This document shows positions 9,578 through 22,461 of a stretch of DNA of 64,000 nucleotides, in pieces. How positions within the stretch are numbered: position 1 is the first letter of the stretch; each line of letters opens with the position of its first letter. The stretch is from Brassica napus (Eukaryota; Streptophyta; Magnoliopsida; Brassicales; Brassicaceae), in assembly GCF_020379485.1 (NCBI RefSeq), contig NW_026014844.1:5001-69000 (forward strand), given 5' to 3'. Both the position numbers and the translations under genes were made by a program. Below the pieces are notes generated by a model. The model had not been told where the DNA came from, did no database searches, and was given only the letters and a program-made list of their open reading frames with translations.

Positions 9578-12500
9578 AGCGCGCTGATATGTTTACTGAT
9601 GGACAGCCACAGACATCCTGTGTGTGCTGACGGACACACACGAACACACACAGACAGCCACGGACGTCCTGTGTGTGCTGGCGGACACCCACGGCCCTCC
9701 TATACGTACTGAACAGACAGATCACGTGGGCCAAAATCACTCAAACAGTCCACGGGAAGGGCCAGCGTGCTGAGTCCAAAGACCAACGTGCTGATATGTG
9801 TACTGATGGACAGCCACAGACGTCCTGTGTGTGCTGACGGACACACACGGACACACAGACTGCCACGGACGTCCTGTGTGTGCTGACGGACACACAGGGA
9901 CGTCCTGTGTGTGCTGATGGACACCCATGGACGTCCTGTGTGTGCTGACGGACACACACGGACACACATGGACAGCCACGGATGTCCTGTGTAAGCTGGC
10001 GGACACCCACGGACGTCCTGTGTGTACTGAACAGACAGACCCAAACAGTCCATGGGAAGGGCCAGCGTGCTGAGTCCAAGGACCAACGTGCTGATATGTG
10101 TACTGATGGACAGCCACGGACGTCCTGTGTGTGCTGACGGACACACGCGGACACACGGACACACAGACAGCCACGAACGTCATGTGTGTGCTGACGGACA
10201 CACAGGGACGTCCTGTGTGTGCTGATGGACACCCACAGACGTTCTGTGTGTGCTGACGGACACACACGGACACACACGGACACACACGGACACACACGGA
10301 CAGCACGGTCGTCCTGTGTGTTCTGACAGCAAGCCACGGACGTCCTGTGTGTGCTGGTGGACACCCACGGACGTCCTGTGTGTACTGAACAGACAGACCC
10401 AAACAGTCCATGGACAGCCACGGACTTCCTGTGTGTGCTGACGGACACACATGGACACACACAGACAGCCACTGACGTCCTGTGTGTGCTGACGGACACA
10501 CAGGGACGTACTGTGTGTGCTGACAGACACCCACAGACGTCCTGTGTGTGCTGACGGACAGCCACAGACAGCCACAGACGTCCTGTGTGTGCTGACGGAC
10601 AGCCACAGACAGCCACAGACGTCTCGTGTGTGCTGGCGGACACCCACGGACGTCATGTGTGTACTGAACACACATCCCACCTGGGCTAAAATCACCCAAA
10701 CAGTTCATGGGAAGGACAAGCGTGCTGAGTCCAAGGAGTAACGTGCTGATATGTGTACTGATGGACAGCCACAGACGTCCTGTGTGTGCTGACGGACACA
10801 CACAAACAGCCACAGACGTCCTGTGCGTGCTGACGGACACCCACAGACGTCCTGTGTGTACTGAACAGACAGCCCACGTGGGCCAAAATCACACGAACAG
10901 TCCACGGGGAGGGTCAGCATGTTGAGTCCAAGGACCAACGTGCTGATATGTGTACTGATGGACAGCCACGGACGTCCTGTGTGTGCTGACGGATACACAC
11001 AGACACACATGGACAGCCACGGACATCCTGTGTGTGCTGACGGACACACACGGACGTCATGTGTGTGCTGACGGACACCCACGGACGTCCTGTGTGTACT
11101 GAACAGACAGCCCACGTGGGCCAAAATCACCTGAACAGTCCACGGGAAGGGTCAGCGTGATGAGTCCAAGGACCAATGTGCTGATATGTGTACTGATGGA
11201 CAGCCACGAACGTCCTGTGTGTGCTGACGGACACACACGGACAGCTACTGATGTCCTGTGTGTGCTGACGGACAGCCACAGACAGCCACGGACGTCCTGT
11301 GTGTGCTGGCGGACACCCACGGACGTCCTGTGTGTACTGAACAGACAGCCCACGTGGGACAAAATCTCCCAAACAGCCCACGGGAAGGGCCAGGGTGCTG
11401 AGTCCAAGGACCAACGTGCTGATATATGTACTGATGGACAGCCACGGATGTGCTGTGTGTGCTGACGGACACATACGGACACACATGGACAGCCACGGAC
11501 GTCCTGTGTGTGCTGACGGACACACACGGACGTCATGTGTGTGCTGACGGACACCCACAGACGTCCTGTGTATGCTGACGGACACACACGGACACACACG
11601 GACAATCACGGATGTCCTGTGTGTGATGACGGACAGCCACAGACGTCTTGTGTGTGCTGGCAGACACCCACGGACACACACGGACAGTCACGGACGGCCT
11701 GTGTGTGATGACGGACAGCCACGGATGTCCTGTGTGATAGACTGCGGTCCACAGATCAGTACATGGAGCCGAACACACGGACGTCATGTGTGTGCTGACG
11801 GACACACACAGACACACAAGGATATCCACTGACGTCCTGTGTGTGCTGACGGACAGCTACAGACGTCATGTGTGTTCTGGCGGAAACCCAAAGACGTCCT
11901 GTGTGTACTGAACAGACAGCCCATGTGGGACAAAATCACCCAAACAGTCCACGGGAAGGGCCAGGGTGCTGAGTCCAAGGACCAACGTGCTGATATGTGT
12001 ACAGATGGACAGCCACAGACGTCATGTGTGTGCTGACGGACACACACAGACGTCATGTGTGTGCTGACGGACACACACAGACGTCATGTGTGTGCTGACG
12101 GACACCCACGGACGTCCTGTGTTTACTGAACAGACAGCCCACGTGGGCCAAAATCACCCGAACAGTCCACGGGAAGGGTCAGCATGCTGAGTCCAAGGAC
12201 CAATGTGCTGATATGTGTACTGATGGACAGCAACGGAGGTCCTGTGTGTGCTGACGGACACACACGGACAGCCACGGACATCCTGTGTGTGCTGACGGAC
12301 AGCCACGAACATCCTGTGTATGCTGGCGGACACCCACAGACACACACGGATAACCACGGATGTCCGGTGTGTGCTGACAGACTGCCACGGACAGCCTCAA
12401 ACGTCATGTGTGTGCTGGCGGACACCCACGGACGTCCTGTGTGTACTGAGCAGACCGCCCACGTGGGCCAAAATGACCCAAACAGTCCACGGTAAGGGCC

Positions 12501-13205
12501 AGTGTGCTGATATGTGTACTGATGGACAGCCACGAACGTCCTGTGTGTGCTGACGAACACAGACGGACACACACAGACGGCCACAGACGTCCTGTGTGTG
12601 ATGGCGGACACCCAGAGACGTCCTGTGTGTACTCAACAGACAGCCCAAGAAGGCAAAAATCACCCGAACTGTCCATGGGAAGGGTCAGCGTGCTGAGTCC
12701 AAGGACCAACGTGCTGATATGTGTACTGATGGACAGCCACGGACGTCCTGTGTGTGCTGACGGACACACACAGACACACACGGACAGCCATAGACGTCCT
12801 GTGTGTGCTGACGGACACAGACGGAAAGATACAGACAGCCACAGACGTCCTGTGTCTACTGACCAGACAGCCCATGTGGGCCAAAATCACCCGAACAGTC
12901 CACGGGAAGGGCCAGCGTGCTGAGTCCAAGGACCAGTGTGCTGATATGTGTACTGATGGACAGCCACGGACGTCATGTGTGTGCTGACAGACACACACAG
13001 AAACACACGGACGTCCTGTGTGTGCTGACGGACACACATGGACGTCCTATGTGTGCTGACGGGCAGCCATTGACAGCCTTGAACGTCTTGTGTTTGCTGG
13101 CGGACACCCACATACACACACGGACACACACAGACAGCCACAGACGTCATGTGTGTGCTGACGGACAGCCACAAACAGCCACGGATGTCCTGTATGTGCT
13201 GGCGG
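9578..13205 (+). repeat. Satellite, block 2
   Basis: The same satellite in the same orientation as block 1, beginning with the right copy of the AGCGC duplication. Cores recur near 9588, 9788, 10088, 10745, 10948, 11180, 11419, 11989, 12207, 12505, 12713 and 12948. The interval 10088-10745 is a core-poor expansion of the short GGACGTCC/GACGGACACAC modules. At about 11735-11775 there is a short non-satellite stretch (ATAGACTGCGGTCCACAGAT and neighbours). Long minus-strand frames here (for example 9737-10840) are by-products of the repeat. Confidence 0.9.
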
Positions 13206-16131
13206 TGTAAGACCCGATCCCGACCGCCTAGGCTGCGGTCGATGCCTCACGTCGCTCTGTCCACTTCCTGGCCGAACCTCTTAATTTTTGCCCTTTATTT
13301 ATAATATCACCTAAAGGCGAGGGCTAACTTAGATCTTAGCTAAAGACTTCCCTAGTCATTAATAGCCTAGATCCTTTCAACAGATACGCAGCGGATTATT
13401 CTGTAGTTAACCATTGGTCTAAAACCAATCTAACACTTGTGTGTTCGAATCACCTTAGCCTTGGTCAGTTTACTCAACTACCAATTAGCTTAACGGTCAA
13501 TCCTAAACCCAAACCAAGCCATACAATTCTGAGGTTCCATTCCCCTAAACCATTTCATCTAGATCTACATAAGTAAATGCTAGATCATACCTTTGCCAAA
13601 TCTACGGAGCTTATTAGCTCATCGGTCCTCCATTGACTCGAATTGCTCTTGCTTGACAGCTGGACCACGATCACTCAATGATCTTACTTAAGGTCCTTAT
13701 CTTGATTCCTGCATCAAACAACTCCCCTAGGTACTTAGTCATTCAACCAACCATCCCCACAGATATAAGTAACCTTTGAGAAGTCTTTGAAAGGATAAGG
13801 GTTTGCATCTGGCCTTTCTCGGCTCATGCACACTCAAACATCCCCTTGCCATATAGGCAATAGTACCCAATCCATATTCTGGAATGACAAATCTCATTAG
13901 ATCCTAAGTCAATCAACCAACCATCCTCACATGACTTGGAACTGATGAGTCATCATCTGGCCTGACCGGCTTTGGGACTTAACCCAAACAACATATATGA
14001 TTTGTTCATACCAAATGATGCATTCCTTAATCAGATTAGTTCCGACACCTTGAACCATCATTCAGAGGTCAGGTCGTCCATACTCAACCATGATCAGATC
14101 TTACACGGCCTTCCTTGAACAATCACACTTAGGCTCAGTATCTATGGTCTACGACACATAGTACTAGCCATACACTTCGTCATGACTCTTTGCCAATCTC
14201 GAAGCTATCAACACCAAGGTTGATATCTAGAAGCATCACATCAATACTCTTACTCTAGCAACGTGACTATCCATACTAGTGCTCGGCCATCGAACCATCG
14301 TCATGAAACATGATCCGACTACCAGACTTGATAAGCCATCGTCTACTTAGCAGGTACTGATATAACCGGCCTTCCATTGCCATCATGTGGGTCTACGCCC
14401 TACATAATGCATATGGCGCCTATCCTACTCACCAACCCAAGGTTTATTGTAAGATATCCCACTTAGCCTTTGCGGCTAAAGCCATCCAACCATAGCCGGA
14501 TCGTCCATAGTCCCGTCTAACCGTCTGGTTAAGATCTAGGTGCAATCGACCAGTTATAAGTCTGGCCCAAAGGCTCACGGACCTTCTTACCTGATCCGAC
14601 CCAAAGCCTGGATCCATACCAGAGAGTAAGGCCCAAGACCAAACCGGATTGCCTTGCAACCAATCAGACCTTGCGACACAACACTGCGGTTAAACTAACC
14701 GTCCATCCGTTTGACTATGCAGCCGCGGACTGTCCACTTGTTTCGGCCTAAGCCTTGATCCAATGGCACCGTTTGGAACTCAAACCCTTTGGGAACTAGT
14801 ACCCTTTGGACACTCATGCCTCTTGGCAACTCATGACCCTTGGCAACTCGCACCCATTCAGATGTTCCAACCATTCGACCTAACTGTCCGTATGGACTGT
14901 CTGGTCTGTACGTGTGTCCGGCCTATGGCCAAAGGACCACGCCTTAACCTACACAAGTCATGAACCATTGTGACTTTTCAGGGAAGGGTTGCAACCGTTC
15001 AGAACAGAACAGAACCGCCCCTATCCAATCGGATCACCTGAGGCCGGTTTAGACCATGCGCGCGCCTAACTCGACGGTTATGCACCACGACAGCTTTACT
15101 CAACCAGAACCACGGTTATAACCAATCCCAACATATCCACAAGGCCACGCCAATGTACAGAAAGGGTTGAAGAAAAATAGGATGAAAAGAATGAGAATAA
15201 TAGGACACAATCCAAACGCTCTTGGCTAGACCGGTTCGGACTGTCCGATTGTCTTAGCCGATGAGACGGTGAATACCCCACTGACCCTATCTGACTGAAC
15301 CACGGCTTTGGAGTCCTTCTCCAGACCTTTCTCTATGCCTTGGGTATTCATAACCGCACGGCCTCCTCTCTCCTAAACCGTTCTCCTTGCCGGAGATACA
15401 AAACCACCACGACCGGCCCTTTTCCGGCCGATCTCTTGGCCGGTACTCTCTCTCTCTCTCTCTACATTTTTCTTTGAGCATTTTACTCTGGAATTGGATA
15501 ATGAAACCAACAGGAGAGGCCCCATATTTATAGAAAACGAGGGGGTAAGTCTTGCCCCACGAACAGGCACGACTTGCTAGCGAACAGGCACCATCGGCCA
15601 AGGGTTGTGCCCTCTAGGCCACTTGCATCCCATCGCCCTTTCTGATTGGGTTTGGGGTCGGTCATAAGCCCAACCCACGCCCCAAGCCTCCTAGACTTAG
15701 CCCACGGCCTTGTCCAAAGACCCAACAGCCCATGGCCTCATGGCCGGACCTCACAGCCCGCCACTGACCCGGACCCGGACCATCGGCCTAAATCCCGAAC
15801 AGTCCGTCTAGCTGAGATGAGCTGACTCTCAGCTGTCTCAGCTGAGTGAGCTAGTAGTCCAGCTAGTGGAGCTGACTTAGTAGGGACTGAGCTGGAGTGA
15901 ACTAAACCTAGCTTCGTTGAGCTGGTCGAGCTACTCGTCTACTTCGTCCAGTTACCGTCTTACTCGTCCTAGCTGTCTCTTAGCTTATATAAGGTTAAGT
16001 CTAAGTTTCCTTATGTTCTTAACCTTGTTTTTCGACCATGGAACGCTTGCCTTGATGTCCTAAGACTGGCTGGTACGTTTCCTCGAACCATGGCCGTCCT
16101 GACAATCCTTTCCAGGATTGGGGGCGTGACA
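13206..16131 (-). repeat. Element B 3' LTR (2926 bp)
   Basis: It begins TGTCACGCCCCCAATCC at 16131 on the minus strand and ends GGGATCGGGTCTTACA at 13206, next to satellite. It contains the CAGCT cluster (15800-15990), a TATA box, a (GA)n leader, a short MNTQGIEKGL frame in the leader and the polyadenylation-like AATAAAGGGC motif near 13300. It aligns by eye with both LTRs of element A. Confidence 0.9.
15525..15532 (-). promoter_or_regulatory. TATA box of element B 3' LTR
   Basis: TATAAATA on the minus strand, followed about 65 bp downstream by a (GA)n tract (about 15446-15464). The same spacing is seen in every family-A LTR. Confidence 0.65.
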
Positions 16132-16145
16132 AGTCTCCCCCACTT
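16132..16145 (-). promoter_or_regulatory. Polypurine tract of element B
   Basis: AAGTGGGGGAGACT (minus strand) immediately precedes the 3' LTR. A second copy of the same tract lies 175 bp further inside at about 16307-16320. Confidence 0.85.
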
Positions 16146-16306
16146 GTAATTGATTTGTCCTCGAATCCGGTGATGATTATACCTTGTCCCAAGACAAAAT
16201 ATTCCAACCGAACTTATTCTAGTCTTGATCAGAGAATAGAACAAGCTTGATTCAAAACCACCAATTGACCACTTCGATGATCAAATTCCTTTGACCATCG
16301 TTGTAC

Positions 16307-16320
16307 AAGTCTCCCCCACT
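16307..16320 (-). repeat. Second internal polypurine tract, element B
   Basis: AAGTGGGGGAGACT again, followed by TTGTA rather than an LTR start. Element A has the same duplicate, so it predates the split of the two copies. Confidence 0.7.
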
Positions 16321-16849
16321 TGATAAGGATTTAACCACAAAAATCCTATCAAGTGGTCCTTTCTGGTTTTGCTGATGGCACCCTTACTTGTCTACTTCGA
16401 CCACAGTCGAGGGTCCATCAAGCACCCATTCAAGTGATACTTGAAAATCCATCCAAAGACATTCCTTGTGTCACTGGCCAACTCTCCAGGTTGCGGTCCT
16501 AGTATCCAACAAGTCTATGTCTTTCCTTTGAATAGCATCTTCTTCAGATTTTATTCTTTCTCTGATCATAGTCCAAGACTAGATCATAATCAGTCCTTAG
16601 GAACATGCTGCATACTCGAGCCTTAGTAGATTTGACCAATCCCCACACCACTCGATGTACCAGTCAAGTCCTCACGAACTTGTTCCAATCTTTAGGCTGC
16701 TCGTCCTACAACGAGTCCTAACAGATTGTTATGGTTCTTTTGTCCTTCATGGACAATAAGGTTCATGACCTCAGCCACAACGTACTGGATCATCCCCTTA
16801 ACCGGCTACAACCTTTTCAGGCTTGGCCACATTGCGATCTTAGTCCCTC

Positions 16850-17130
16850 CAGACTAAAAACGCCTCAGACTTGACTTCTGTCCTTCACTGGACTTTGTCA
16901 TAATTCGATCCTGGTCCTTTCTTGGACTCGATCGTACTCTGGTCCTGGTCCACTCACAGACTTGAACCGTTTCACCCCGACCAAAGGTCCATCTCCAAAT
17001 AGGTCGTGGCCTGATCCTCGTCCTTTACTGGACTTGATCATTCTCAACCTTAGGTCAAACTCCGACTTGGTTGTACTCCGACCATGGTCCTCTCTCGGAC
17101 GTGGTCAACTTTGGCTCTGCCATCTCGGCC
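16850..17130 (-). repeat. Degenerate GTCC...GGAC repeat zone, element B
   Basis: A series of short near-palindromic units (GTCC, 5-8 bases, GGAC) at uneven ~35-70-bp intervals occupies the place where RT would be expected. The counterpart in element A is 34640-34900. It encodes nothing recognisable. Confidence 0.55.
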
Positions 17131-17156
17131 GGAGCCGACAGAAACAGACTCTAGGA

Positions 17157-17912
17157 CAGTGATTCTGTCCCTGGTTCCAGTTCAATCATAAATGGATCCG
17201 ACCTACCAGAGGGGACACTCTGTAGCGAACGGAACACATCTGGGAACTCGGACACCAACGGGTCCTCAAACAGATCTTTCAGATCAACAGAATTTGCCGC
17301 GCTCCATAGTGGTAATTGTGGTAAAATAAATACTTCACAATCCCGTCTAAGCATCCGATCCACAAGGAATGCTGACACCACTACATTCCTTAAAGCCGGA
17401 CTCAGACAATGGATCTCGATACCAACGACATCCCAGACAGATCAACAGAATTGCCGTGCTCCATAGTGGTAGTTGTGGTAAAAAAATACTTCACAACCCT
17501 GTCTAAGCATCTGATTCACTTGGACTGCTGACACCCCTACTTTCCTTAGAGCCGGACTCAGACTTTGGTACTGGATCGGGTGAGGTCCAGTCTCCAATTG
17601 CACACGAACTTTGTGGCAATCAAGAGTGGCCCGACACTTTCCCAAACAGATTCATGCCTAGGATCATCTCGTGATTCTGTAGGCGCGTGGATATTTTTCT
17701 CGATCAGATCTACAGGCAGGTTTCTCTCCTGGATCATCACCGGGATATTTTTCATGAGCCCTAGTGAATGCATTATTTGCCCACCGCTGCCCTCACTAGT
17801 CTTGAATCATCCCCAGAACTCAGACAGAACTCTTTCCGACCAGTCCCAGACTCACAAAACTATGTGTAGCCTCTATGTCAAAAAGTACGTGTGTTTCCAC
17901 ACCACAAATCCA
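17157..17912 (-). pseudogene. Element B protease remnant with internal duplication
   Basis: The minus strand retains recognisable retropepsin sequence. The active-site region near 17880-17912 reads VETHVLFDIEATHS, so DTG is DIE. It is followed by MHSLGLMKNIPVMIQERNLPVDL and [18 protein letters not shown] blocks with frameshifts. The VSAVQVNQMLRQGCEVF segment appears twice, the second time as a variant (VSAFLVDRMLRRDCEVF), which is a tandem duplication. It stops at IELEPGTESLS where RT would begin. Non-functional. Confidence 0.78.
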
Positions 17913-18771
17913 CTTGTGGAAACTATCTCAGTGCATGACCACACCACAAAGAACGTCCCATAACATCCCTCATGGCATTGCCAATAACTTTAATACTTCC
18001 ACTTCCAGTGGATACCTAGATGAGTAAGATCTCGGTTTGACCACACACTTGGAAAACGTCCCATACCATTCTCCAAGGCGTCTTACTTTTGCGAATGCTC
18101 ACACCATTCACAAGAGCAATTTTAATATACCTCAATCCCCATCATACTACGGTACTTAAGATCATGTTCTTCCATTGATTGGAACGAACATCATGAGTTT
18201 TCTCATTCTTTCCTTGGACGGATTCAGATTGGAATTGATTCATTCCAACTGACTCGATCAATGGAAGCCTACCTTGACTTATACCGAGTCCTAACTGATC
18301 CATCTGATCAGAAGTCCACTTGTGTACTGGTCATGTAGTGTCTCCCTTGAGTCAGATTTTAATATTGCATATGCTTTACTTATTATGAACGGCCATCAAG
18401 GGATAACACTTAACTTCAGTAGAATGCTGCACGTTTATTTCAACCTAAGCCGCTCTCTGGTCCATGTTACTTCCCTTGTTCAGGTCATCCATAAACAAGT
18501 CTTGCATTGTTTCCATCCCTTCCAACCCGTCTATTACTTCTAAATAACTAGATCGACCAACCTTTCTGTTTATAGGTTCTTGCCTTGAAAAATGTATCTT
18601 GGCTAAGCCGGTTCATCTTAGAATTCCCACATTCACAAGCATGATACCCTAGCTTACCTCAACTGTTTCTTGGCTCACCCCAACTAAGGTTTCATAGTCA
18701 TCATAGTTTTGGTAATAATTTCGGTATGGAACGCATAATCTTAGTGCGTTGTCCTAAACAGGATCAAGCAT

Positions 18772-18783
18772 GCTCTGATACCA
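18772..18783 (-). promoter_or_regulatory. Primer binding site of element B (initiator tRNA-Met type)
   Basis: TGGTATCAGAGC on the minus strand, three bases inside the 5' LTR end. This sequence is complementary to the 3' end of plant initiator tRNA-Met, the usual primer for such elements. Confidence 0.85.
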
Positions 18784-18786
18784 ACT

Positions 18787-19430
18787 TGTAAGACCCGATC
18801 CCGGCCGCCTAGGCCGCGGTCGATGCCTCACGTCGCTCGGTCCACTTCCTGGACGAACCTCTTAATTTTCGCCCTTTATTTATAATATCGCCTAAAGGCA
18901 AGGGCTAACTTAGATCTTAGCTAAAGACTTCCCTAGTCATTAATAGCCTACATCCTATCAACATATACGCAGCGGATTATTCTGTAGTTAACCATTGGTC
19001 TAAAACCAATCTAACACTTGTCTGGTCGAATCACCTTAGCCTTGGTCAGTTTACTCAACTACCAATTAGCTTAATGGTCAATCCTAAACCCAAACCAAGC
19101 CATACAATTCTGAGGTTCCATTCCCCTAAACCATTCTATCTAGATCTACATAAGTAAATGCTAGATCATACCTTTGCCACATCTACGAAGCTTATTAGCT
19201 CATCGGTCCTCCATTGACTCGAATTGCTCTTGCTTGACAGCTGGACCACGATCACTCAATGATCTTACTTAAGGTCCTTATCTTGATTCCTGCATCAAAC
19301 AACTCCCCTAGGTACTTAGTCATTCAACCAACCATCCCCACAGACATAAGTAACCTTTGAGAAGTCTTTGAAAGGATAAGGGTTTGCATTTGGCCTTTCT
19401 TGGCTCATGCACACTCAAACATCCCCTTGC
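18787..19430 (-). repeat. Element B 5' LTR, truncated to its terminal 644 bp
   Basis: It starts TGTAAGACCCGATCCCGGCC on the plus strand (LTR 3' end) and matches 13206-13849 of the 3' LTR closely. Similarity stops abruptly at CATCCCCTTGC, where unrelated pol sequence begins at 19431. Confidence 0.9.
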
Positions 19431-22400
19431 ACCGGAGATTCTGAGTGAGTTTTTAGGTATCTTGCAGGATTATTCTGATGTGTTTCCAGAAGAAAATCCC
19501 AAAGGATTGCCACCGGTGAGAGGCATTGAGCATCAGATCGATCTCGTCCCGGGCGCCTCTCTACCGAACCGCCAGCGTACCGCACCATTCCGGTCGAGAC
19601 CAAGGAACTGCAGAAACAGATCAAAAACTTGCTTGAGAAGGGATACATCAGAGGGAGTCTCAGTCCCTGTGCCGTGCCTGTTCTACTTGTACCAAAGAAG
19701 GATGGCTCCTGGAGGATGTGTGGACTGCCGGGCCATAAACAACATCACGGTAAAGTCTCGACATCCTATCCCTCGTCTTGATGATATGCTTGATGAACTC
19801 CATGGTTCTAAGTAGTTTTCTAAGATAGATTTGAGAAATGGCTATCATCAGATTAGGATGAAAGAAGGTGATGAATGGAAAACGGCCTTTAAAACAAAAC
19901 TAGGTTTGTATGAGTGGCTTGTCATGCCCTTTGGTCTCACTAATGCACCTAGTACTTCCATGCGCCTAATGAATCATGTCTTGAGGTGTTTTATTGGTCA
20001 TTTTGTTGTGGTTTACTTTGATGACATTCTTATTTACAGCAAAAGCCTTGATGAGCACCAACAGCACTTGAAATCTGTTCTTGAAGTCCTTAGAAAGGAA
20101 CGTTTGTTTGCTAACCTTGGAAAGTGTTCTTTTGGCACAGATCATTTGGTCTTTCTAGGTTTTGTTGTAGGTGCAGATGGCTTGAGAGTGGACCAGCAGA
20201 AGGTCCAAGCAATCCGGGACTGGCCGATTCCGACCATCATTGGTGAAGTGAGAAGCTTCCATGGCCTTGCCGGCTTCTATAGGCGATTTGTTCAAAACTT
20301 CAGTACCTTGGCCGCTCCTCTTACTGAAGTAATCAAGAAGAACGTGGGGTTCAAATGGGGACCAGCTCAGGAAGAAGCATTCGAAATCCTTAAAGGGAAG
20401 TTGACTCACGCCCCTTTACTTGTACTTCAATATTTTTCTAAAGCTTTTGAAATCGAATGTGATGCTTCTGGTGTTGGTATTGGTGCTGTGTTGATGCAGG
20501 ATGGAAAATCAGTGGCTTATTTCAGTGAGAAGCTTGGAGGAGCTATGCTCAACTACCCCACATACGACCAAGAACTCTATGCCTTGGTGAGGGCCCTTCA
20601 AACGTGGCAGCACTATCTTTGGCCTAAGGAGTTCATCATCCACACTGATCATCAGTCTCTAAGACACCTTAAGGGTCAGCAGAAGCTCAACAAGAGGCAT
20701 GCTCGTTAGATGGAGTTCATTGAGACATTCCCTTATGTGATCAAGTACAAACAAGGTAAGGAGAATGTTGTGGCCGATGCATTGTCTCGAAGGTATACTC
20801 TTCTCTCAGCCCTTGAAACAAAATTGCTTGGTTTTGAGTTTATCAAAGAATTATACGCATCTGATCAAGATTTCAAAGAGGTTTTCCGAAAATGTTCCAA
20901 GGTCGCTTATGGAAAGTATTTTCAAAACTCTGGATTCCTATTATTTGATAACCGCTTGTGTGTTCCCCAATGTTCCTTGAGGGAGTTGTTTCTCAGGGAA
21001 GCTCATGGAGGAGGTCTTATGGGACACTTTGGTGTTAAGAAAACTTACAAGGCGGTTCATGATCACTTCTATTGGCCAAGCTTGATGAAAGATGTGGAAC
21101 GGATATGTAGCCGATGTGTGGTGTGCAAGAAGTCTAAGTCCAAATCTTCAAACCACGGTTTGTATTGTGCACTTCCTATTCCTTCTCATCCTTGTGTAGA
21201 CATTTCTATGGATTTTGTGTTAGGATTGACAAGGTCTAAGTCTTGACGAGATTCAATCTTTGTTGTTGTAGACAGATCTTTGAAAATGGCTCATTTCATT
21301 CCTTGTCATAAAACTGATGATGCCACACAAGTTGCTGATTTGTTCTTTAGAGAGATTGTTAGATTGCATGGAATGCCTAACACCATTGTATCTGATCGCG
21401 ATGCTAAGTTCCTTAGTTATTTTTGGAAAACCTTATGGTCTAAACTAGGAACATGATTGATATTTTTCACAACTTGTCATCCGCAAACTGAAGTTGTTAA
21501 TCGAACCTTGTCTGCTCTGCTTAGATCTTTGGTTAAAAAGAATCTTAGGCTTTGGGAAGAATGCTTACCACATGTTGAGTTTGCTTACAATCATGCAATG
21601 CATTCTGCTACAAAGTTTTCTCCTTTTGAAGTTGTTTATGGGTTTAATCCTTTGTGCCCACTTGATCTTTTACCTTTGCCTTTGAGTGAAAGAGTTAGTA
21701 CAGATGGCAAGAGGAAGGCGGCCACTATCAAAAAGCTACATGAACAGGTTCGTGCAAACATTGAGGCCAAGACCGAGATCTATAAAAGATATGCCAATCA
21801 GAAAAGAAAGGAGGTTATTTTCAAAGAAGGTGATCTTGTTTGGGTTCACTTGAGAAAGGAGCGATTTCCGGAAGAAAGAAAGTCTAAACTTATGCCTCGG
21901 GTCGATGGTCCATTCCAGATCCTTAAGAAGATCAATGAAAATGCTTATCAGCTTGATCTTCAAGGTAAGTATGACATTTCTTCGAGCTTTAACGTTTCTG
22001 ATCTTTCCTCTTTTCTTCTAGATGATCCGGATTTGTGGTCAAATCCTTTTGAAGAAGGAGGGAATGATGTGCCCCAGTCCGAGGATCAGTCCATGGAATC
22101 AGATCAGAATGAGGATCAGAACGTCCGAAACAACGCAACTGAGGTTCAGTCCATCGATCAGGCCGAACAGATTGCTCGGGCCGTGTATCGTCTCGACCCG
22201 CACTCGTCCGAGTTGGAGCTTCAGCATAACCCGCGACCAGATGGCCAAATCAACCGTACTGAAGTTCGTCTTTCCCGTCCTGTTCATCATGCTAAGTCCA
22301 TCGGTCAAGTCAGAAGTGAAGTTGATCAAGTGGAATCCAAATCCGACCATGGTCTCTCTCTCTTAAGCCATCTCGGCCGAACCGGGGATCGTTCTGATGA

Positions 22401-22461
22401 ACTGATCCGACACTTCGATCAGTTCATGAACTTTGATCAGCCAAATCTCTCTAAGGCATGA
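19431..22461 (+). pseudogene. CRM-like Ty3/gypsy pol, 5' truncated and broken
   Basis: The fragment starts just before RT (EILSEFLGILQDYSDVFPEE) and runs to the polyprotein end. Motifs seen are [35 protein letters not shown], the catalytic [10 protein letters not shown], RNase H (FEIECDASG), the integrase His/Cys set ([13 protein letters not shown]...CSRCVVCK), Asp in DISMDF and IVSDRD, and Glu in [12 protein letters not shown] with a short in-frame deletion before it. Breaks are frameshifts near 19575 and 19708 and in-frame stops at 19813, 20707, 21244 and 21454. The RT style resembles CRM-type centromeric chromoviruses; that lineage call is from recognition only. Gag and protease are absent. 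Confidence 0.85.

Larger units (their letters stand above)
13206..19430 (-). mobile_element. Element B: non-autonomous gypsy derivative, 5' truncated
   Basis: A minus-strand element with a full 3' LTR (13206-16131), a 2655-bp internal region and a 5' LTR cut off at 19430, where it abuts the CRM-like pol fragment. It has a primer site (18772-18783) and a polypurine tract, but only a degenerate protease region and no RT, RNase H or integrase. Its internal organisation, including a duplicated protease-downstream segment, a GTCC...GGAC repeat zone and a second polypurine tract, matches element A. The two are therefore members of one defective family mobilised in trans. No target duplication can be read because one end is lost. 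Confidence 0.88.

Noticed and set aside
9737..10840. Long minus-strand frames in the satellite (also 23035-24063, 25805-26608, 51004-52182) as Cys/His-rich protein genes
   Set aside because: They arise wherever the repeat occurs, in all three frames, change frame from unit to unit, and have no conserved start or non-repeat domain. The low stop frequency follows from repeat composition.
18772..18783. tRNA gene fragment
   Set aside because: The 12-bp match to the initiator tRNA-Met end is the primer binding site of an LTR element; no tRNA arms surround it.
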